Assembly: GCA_022722495.1 (NCBI GenBank)
Contig: JAIJLI010000040.1
Span: 1 to 10,880, forward strand
Source of the DNA: Dialister sp.
GTDB lineage: Bacteria; Bacillota; Negativicutes; Veillonellales; Dialisteraceae
Direction of reading: 5' to 3'
Length of the DNA stretch: 10,880 nucleotides
The notes beneath the pieces were generated by a model that was not told the origin of the DNA, ran no database searches, and saw nothing but the letters and a program-made list of their open reading frames with translations. Numbering within the stretch: position 1 is the stretch's first letter; the number at the start of each line of letters is the position of its first letter. The position numbers and the translations under genes are program-made. Shown here one piece after another: positions 7,803 to 10,880 of the stretch.

Positions 7803-7830
7803 GTATAGCGCAAAACGACAATGTTCGCAA
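7802..7830 (-). promoter_or_regulatory. sigma-70-type promoter of the defence operon
   Basis: Reading leftward, TTGCGA (7830-7825) and TATACT (7807-7802) are separated by exactly 17 bases. Transcription would begin near 7795, inside the first direct repeat, about 50 bases before the regulator's start codon. Confidence 0.7.
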
Positions 7831-7834
7831 GATA

Positions 7835-7859
7835 ATCTCACCAGAACGTGAGATGTTCT
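7835..7859. promoter_or_regulatory. two overlapping inverted repeats upstream of the operon promoter
   Basis: ATCTCAC-CAGAAC-GTGAGAT (7835-7854) and AGAAC-GTGAGAT-GTTCT (7843-7859) are perfect dyads sharing sequence just upstream of the -35 box. They may be a second regulator site or a remnant hairpin. The GAAC-N7-GTTC form does not match the Bacillus-type LexA box, which has a 4-base spacer. Confidence 0.3.
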
Positions 7860-7880
7860 CTGCAAAGAAAAAGCCGACCC

Positions 7881-7900
7881 CAGGAGATTCCAAACTCCTG
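7881..7900 (-). terminator. weak hairpin downstream of the 96-residue gene
   Basis: CAGGAG and CTCCTG form a 6-bp stem with an 8-base loop. On the minus strand a T-rich stretch (GGCTTTTTCTTTG) follows about 8 bases later, so it might be a poor terminator that insulates the defence promoter. Confidence 0.25.
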
Positions 7901-7924
7901 CGGATGGCTACGCCTGATATGAGC

Positions 7925-8215
7925 TTACACTCGTCCTTTCAGCCCATTCTTCTTAGCAAGCTCACTTGCTGCCTGTCGGCGTTCTGCCGAATACGGCGCA
8001 GTCAGACGGACAGCGAATCGTCTGCGGTCGATCTCGAATGTCAGACCGCCCTGTTCGTCATCGTCGGTCTGCCTGCACAAATCGGGATGTGCTACCGCGT
8101 ACTGCGTCAGCCGCTTCTTGAGCGCGGTATTGTGCGTTTGGATTTCGACGGTTTTACTGGCTTCGTCAAAATAGATGCAGGTCGTTTTCTGCCTCTTAGT
8201 CAGTCCGGTTTTCAT
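7925..8215 (-). CDS. small hypothetical protein of conjugative-element type
   Basis: A 96-residue soluble protein beginning MKTGLTKRQKTTCIYFDEAS, with a central TDDDEQGGLTFEIDRRRFAVRL segment and a C-terminal APYSAERRQAASELAKKNG stretch. It resembles short conserved proteins I associate, from memory, with integrative conjugative elements of Clostridia-like bacteria; their function is not known to me. The ATG at 8215 follows GGAGG closely, so I prefer it to the ATG at 8260. Base composition is GC-rich, unlike the AT-rich defence genes beside it, which suggests separate origins. It appears intact but stranded among remnants. Confidence 0.65.
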   Translation of the reverse strand: MKTGLTKRQKTTCIYFDEASKTVEIQTHNTALKKRLTQYAVAHPDLCRQTDDDEQGGLTFEIDRRRFAVRLTAPYSAERRQAASELAKKNGLKGRV

Positions 8216-8230
8216 ATTACCTCCGTTTCT

Positions 8231-8250
8231 GCCTGTTCTGCAAAACAGGC
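8231..8250. repeat. 7-bp stem hairpin before the 96-residue gene
   Basis: GCCTGTT (8231-8237) and AACAGGC (8244-8250) form a perfect stem with a 6-base loop, a few bases upstream of that gene's ribosome site on the minus strand. It could influence translation; no specific role is evident. Confidence 0.4.
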
Positions 8251-8303
8251 TCATTTTCAAGATTTTTTCTCAATTCTACACCCGCAAAAGCAAAGCGATT
8301 TTT

Positions 8304-8353
8304 GAATGGAGAGCGCCCAGATGATACGTTGTTTGATCTGGACGCTCCCATTC
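8304..8353. repeat. large imperfect inverted repeat
   Basis: GAATGGAGAGCGCCCAGAT (8304-8322) pairs with ATCTGGACGCTCCCATTC (8336-8353) around a 13-base loop, with one extra base and one C/A-type mismatch (G-T in RNA, depending on strand). Neither side has a clean T run, so it is not a normal terminator. It may be a transfer-origin hairpin, the end of a lost insertion element, or a structured RNA. The rest of 8216-8455 shows no gene. Confidence 0.55.
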
Positions 8354-8455
8354 GATAAAACACGTTTTTCTCAGTTCAACACGGTATCAGCGGATATTGT
8401 CCCGCATCACCGTTTTTTCTCTGTGCGGGCGAAAGAAATTCCAGAGGTTATTGCG

Positions 8456-8650
8456 CTAGATTATGTCCTCGTAGCGTTGAATTTTCCCTTGAAGTTCTGC
8501 GTTTTCGCGTTCCAAATCGGATGTGCGGAGTTTGCGGCGAACGGATTTATACGCAAAAGCTCTTGCTTCAAACCGGCAATCTCTGCCTTGAGCTTTTCAA
8601 TCAGGTTGTTCGCCGCATCCAACGCCACTGTCCACTCTGGAAGACCGGTA
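8456..8650 (-). pseudogene. frameshifted coiled-coil C-terminal remnant, possibly a mobilization protein
   Basis: Two adjacent minus-strand frames join into one protein-like tail: PEWTVALDAANNLIEKLKAE then IAGLKQE (8640 to about 8560), and after a one-base frame change near 8550-8565 ARAFAYKSVRRKLRTSDLER then ENAELQGKIQRYEDII, ending at TAG 8456-8458. The heptad-like charged pattern is a coiled coil such as ends many relaxase/mobilization proteins; the family is not established. It lacks any N-terminal part, because beyond about 8640 the sequence becomes the oppositely oriented remnant. It is a broken gene. Confidence 0.45.
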
Positions 8651-8921
8651 CGGGCTTGAGGTCTGTGAGAGTGATAACGAGGTTCATCTTCGGGTCAATT
8701 TCCGAAAAGGACGCTATGCCGATCAGCTTCACCGGATGCTTACCGCATGGGACGAGGTTGCCGCCAAGCTGAAAGCAGGCGAGATCACGCAGGAAGAATA
8801 CGACCGCTGGCGCTATCACTATCCTGAGTTCGATACCACCAGGCAGTGGCACAAAATCACGCCGTCGCAGGGACTGAGCGATCTGCTGCTTGCCAATCTC
8901 AAAGAACACTCTGAGACATAA
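8592..8921 (+). pseudogene. C-terminal remnant of a mobile-element protein
   Basis: A plus-strand frame, open from a stop at 8589-8591 to TAA 8919-8921, reads as real protein from about 8634: LEDRYGLEVCESDNEVHLRV, then an AWDEVAAKLKAGEITQEEYD segment, then RWRYHYPEFDTTRQW, ending LLLANLKEHSET. It has a terminator right after the stop, so the 3' end is genuine. No proper start is present; the ATG at 8736 is internal to the conserved-looking part and lacks a ribosome site. The style recalls the tails of proteins in Firmicutes conjugative elements, but I cannot name the family. Confidence 0.45.
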
Positions 8922-8922
8922 T

Positions 8923-8970
8923 AAAAGGCTCTGCCGACCTTCTTTCACAGAAAGTCAGCAGAGCCTTTTT
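8923..8970. terminator. strong bidirectional intrinsic terminator
   Basis: A perfect 12-bp stem, AAAAGGCTCTGC with GCAGAGCCTTTT, is extended by a GAC/GTC pair and followed on the plus strand by five T. It starts one base after the stop of the plus-strand remnant. The opposite strand also ends in T residues, so it may stop leftward read-through from guaA, which has no other clear terminator before it. Confidence 0.85.
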
Positions 8971-9057
8971 CGCTCTCAATATAGGATTGGATAGGATAAC
9001 CTGACCTGCAAACCGCGTGTGCCTTGAAACAAGAATTAACAAAACGGTTTAGGTATC

Positions 9058-9084
9058 TCTATCATTTTGCTATCAAACGGGGAA
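9058..9084 (+). repeat. right-edge GCTATCA-type repeats, candidate integrase arm sites
   Basis: TCTATCA (9058-9064) and TGCTATCAAACGGGGAA (9068-9084) lie 63 to 90 bases inside the right island edge. The latter matches 3041-3057 at 15 of 17 positions in direct orientation. The remaining bases from 8971 to 9144 hold no gene that I can see. Confidence 0.45.
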
Positions 9085-9144
9085 ATGATTTTTCAAAAAG
9101 TGAGTGTTTTTAAGGCTTTTCAGCCTCTCATGTTCGCTTTTTTC

Positions 9145-10683
9145 TCATTCCCACTCGATGGTGCTCGGTGGCTTGGAGGTGATGTCGTAGACGACGCGGT
9201 TCACGCCAGCGACTTCGTTGCAGATACGACGGCTCATTTCGTCGAGCACTTCCCACGGGAAGCGGAAATAGTCAGCGGTCATACCATCCGAGGAGGTGAC
9301 GGCACGGATGCCTACGGTGTAGTCGTAGGTTCTTTCATCGCCCTGGACGCCAACGGAACGGATCGCTGCCGGAAGGACGGCGAAGGACTGCCAGATGGTA
9401 TTGTCGAGACCATGCTTATGGATGACATCTCTCACGATGAAGTCCGCACGGCGCAGGATATCGAGACGTTCCGGGGTGATGTCGCCGATGATGCGGATGG
9501 CAAGGCCCGGTCCCGGGAATGGCTGACGATTGACGACTTCTTCCGGAAGGCCCAGCTGACGGCCGAGCTCGCGGACTTCGTCTTTGAAGAGTTCACGAAG
9601 CGGTTCGATGAGGGAGAACTTCATATCCTTCGGGAGACCGCCTACATTATGATGGGACTTAATGGTAGAAGCGGTCGCGGTGCCGGATTCTACGACGTCC
9701 GGATAGAGGGTGCCCTGTACGAGGAATTTCACATCTTCGAGCTTGTTCGCTTCTTCTTGGAAGGTATGGATGAATTCTGCACCGATGGTCTTACGTTTCT
9801 TTTCCGGTTCGGTGACGCCTTCCAGAAGTGACATGAAGTGCTTGGATGCATCGATGTGTACCAGCTTCATGTTGAATTTGTTCGTAAAGGTATCGACGAC
9901 CTGTTCTGCTTCGCCGAGACGCAGGAATCCGTGGTCGACGAAAACGCAGGTCAGCTGATCGCCGATGGCTTTGTGTACGAGGACAGCTGCGACAGAGGAA
10001 TCGACGCCGCCGGAGAGGGCGCAGATGACATTGTGATCTCCGACTTTTTCACGGATATTTTCGACAGCGATGTCGATGTAGTTGCCCATGGACCAGCCGC
10101 CTTCACATTCGCAGATGTGGAAGAGGAAGTTCTTCAGCATGGTGGTGCCTTCCGGGGTGTGGACGACCTCCGGATGGAACTGGACAGCGTAGAAGCGGCG
10201 GGCTTCATCTGCCATCGCAGCAGTCGGGGTGAGGTCGGTGTGACCGGTGAGTCCGAAACCGGCCGGCATCTCTGTGACGGCATCGCCATGGCTCATCCAT
10301 ACCGCCGTCTTTTCGGAGACGCCTTCGAAGAGTGCGGAGCTGCCGTTTCTGTAGAAATCGGTGTGACCGTATTCATGTTTTTCAGGTTTAGAAACTTCGC
10401 CGCCCAAGGTCTTGGCCATGAGCTGCATGCCGTAGCAGATGCCGAGGATCGGCACGCCTGCTTTGAATACGTCCGGATCGATCTCCGGCGCATTTTCCGC
10501 ATTGACGCTGGATGGGCCGCCGGAGAAAATGATTCCCTTCGGCTGCTGGGCTAAAATTTCTTTTGCGCTTTTGTTGTATGGCAGGATCTCGCAGTAGACA
10601 CCGCACTCACGTACACGGCGTGCAATGAGCTGGGCGTACTGTCCGCCAAAGTCAACAATCATCACAATTTCCTGATGCTTCAT
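9145..10683 (-). CDS. guaA: GMP synthase (glutamine-hydrolysing)
   Basis: A 512-residue cytoplasmic enzyme that converts XMP, ATP and glutamine to GMP, the last step of guanine nucleotide synthesis. The N-terminal class I glutamine amidotransferase domain shows the catalytic triad: Cys83 in GICYGMQ, and His170 and Glu172 in VQFHPEV. The ATP-pyrophosphatase domain has the SGGVDSS loop (224-230), and the C-terminal dimerization/XMP-binding domain ends in the typical KPPSTIEWE. Length is normal. The ATG at 10683 follows GGAGG by 7 to 8 bases. The final GAG TGG GAA TGA lies inside the island's right attachment core, so the last codons and stop were probably re-supplied by the inserted element without changing the protein. 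Confidence 0.98.
   Translation of the reverse strand: MKHQEIVMIVDFGGQYAQLIARRVRECGVYCEILPYNKSAKEILAQQPKGIIFSGGPSSVNAENAPEIDPDVFKAGVPILGICYGMQLMAKTLGGEVSKPEKHEYGHTDFYRNGSSALFEGVSEKTAVWMSHGDAVTEMPAGFGLTGHTDLTPTAAMADEARRFYAVQFHPEVVHTPEGTTMLKNFLFHICECEGGWSMGNYIDIAVENIREKVGDHNVICALSGGVDSSVAAVLVHKAIGDQLTCVFVDHGFLRLGEAEQVVDTFTNKFNMKLVHIDASKHFMSLLEGVTEPEKKRKTIGAEFIHTFQEEANKLEDVKFLVQGTLYPDVVESGTATASTIKSHHNVGGLPKDMKFSLIEPLRELFKDEVRELGRQLGLPEEVVNRQPFPGPGLAIRIIGDITPERLDILRRADFIVRDVIHKHGLDNTIWQSFAVLPAAIRSVGVQGDERTYDYTVGIRAVTSSDGMTADYFRFPWEVLDEMSRRICNEVAGVNRVVYDITSKPPSTIEWE
9147..9157. repeat. right attachment-site core inside guaA (attR-like)
   Basis: ATTCCCACTCG, the reverse complement of CGAGTGGGAAT at the end of guaA, is repeated exactly at 2906-2916. 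The copies differ just outside the core: the stop here is TGA while the left copy gives TAA. Confidence 0.75.
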
Positions 10684-10736
10684 CGTTTTCCTCCTCTGGG
10701 AAATGAATCTTGTGAATGGAATAATTCGTATTGTTT

Positions 10737-10745
10737 ATTATAGCA
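10737..10745 (-). promoter_or_regulatory. extended -10 promoter of guaA
   Basis: Reading leftward, TGCTATAAT is a perfect extended -10 element, placing the transcript start near 10730 and giving a leader of about 47 bases. No good -35 lies 17 bases upstream (GATAGA). A TTGACA occurs at 10794-10789 but is too far away. The short leader leaves no room for a purine riboswitch after this start. The stretch from 10800 to 10880 shows nothing else. Confidence 0.6.
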
Positions 10746-10880
10746 TAATATATACGGCTCTATCCAGTAGGCATGAAAAGGGAGTAAGTGTCAAGTTTTC
10801 CTCGGTAATTCATTTGACTGTCGATAATTACTATCTCCGTGGCTTCGGTTTAATCAGTATTTCTGTATCGCTTTGGCAAG

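Larger units (their letters stand above)
2906..9157. mobile_element. guaA-integrated genomic island carrying a McrBC-like system
   Basis: The interval is bounded by the perfect 11-bp direct repeat ATTCCCACTCG (2906-2916 and 9147-9157). The right copy lies in the final codons of guaA. The 3' end of guaA is a known integration hotspot for islands and conjugative elements. Inside each edge are short GCTATCA repeats that resemble recombinase arm sites. Content differs from the flanks: the restriction-like genes are visibly AT-rich (21 G+C in the 60 bases from 3481) against guaA (32 of 60 from 10081), while the debris near 8041 is GC-rich (36 of 60), which suggests a mosaic. No integrase or excisionase gene is visible, so the element appears non-autonomous or decayed. 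Confidence 0.75.

Noticed and set aside
7843..7859. LexA/SOS box at GAAC-N7-GTTC
   Set aside because: The Bacillus-type box has a 4-base spacer, and the alphaproteobacterial form is a direct repeat, so neither fits.
7853..8305. Plus-strand open frame of 150 codons
   Set aside because: Antisense to the 96-residue gene, which has a good ribosome site and natural composition.
8601..8948. Minus-strand open frame of 115 codons
   Set aside because: It begins inside the terminator at 8923-8970 and is antisense to a more protein-like plus-strand remnant.
9100..9144. guaA terminator at AGGCT-GAAA-AGCCT
   Set aside because: The stem is only 5 bp and on the guaA strand it is followed by TAAAAAC, not a T run.
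9067..9831. Long plus-strand open frames (254 codons here and 238 codons at 9838-10554)
   Set aside because: Both are antisense shadows of guaA, created by its codon bias.
10684..10880. Purine riboswitch upstream of guaA
   Set aside because: The leader from the extended -10 promoter is about 47 bases, and no conserved purine-aptamer core is apparent.

Overview
The window looks like a Bacillota (Firmicutes) chromosome, probably Negativicutes-like. This rests on strong AGGAGG ribosome binding sites, moderately GC-rich housekeeping genes, and intrinsic hairpin terminators. The genus is not determined; this is inference.

Layout. (1) 1-2900 is ordinary chromosome. A rightward fosmidomycin-resistance-type MFS exporter (314-1471) converges on a leftward ArsB/NhaD/SLC13-type permease (1597-2700), with a bidirectional terminator between them. 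(2) 2906-9157 is a roughly 6.25-kb genomic island inserted at the 3' end of guaA. An 11-bp perfect direct repeat, ATTCCCACTCG, marks both edges. The right copy is the last codons of guaA. The left copy still reads GAG TGG GAA TAA on the minus strand and is followed at once by a correctly oriented terminator, as the original guaA tail would be. (3) 9145-10683 is guaA (GMP synthase), leftward, with an extended -10 promoter upstream.

Island contents. A leftward operon encodes a small XRE/Cro-type regulator (7536-7745), a McrB-like coiled-coil AAA+ NTPase that appears split by a one-base frameshift (7125-7511 plus 4987-6990), and a DUF2357-type McrC-like PD-(D/E)XK nuclease (3095-4954). This is a variant of the McrBC type IV restriction theme: the NTPase carries an NxD rather than NxxD signature, a long coiled coil, and an N-terminal domain I do not recognise. 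The operon starts at a good sigma-70-type promoter, and two 22-bp direct repeats lie from its -10 into the leader, a likely operator for the regulator. The rest of the island (7860-8970) is GC-rich mobile-element debris: a 96-aa protein of a type I associate with conjugative elements, a large imperfect hairpin, and two truncated remnants lying back to back. No integrase gene is visible, so the island looks immobile on its own or decayed.

How it fits together. The island probably arrived by site-specific integration into guaA, carrying a defence operon whose regulator sets expression. The frameshift in the NTPase gene means the system is either inactive in this isolate, expressed as two pieces, or affected by a sequence error; this is the first thing to check.
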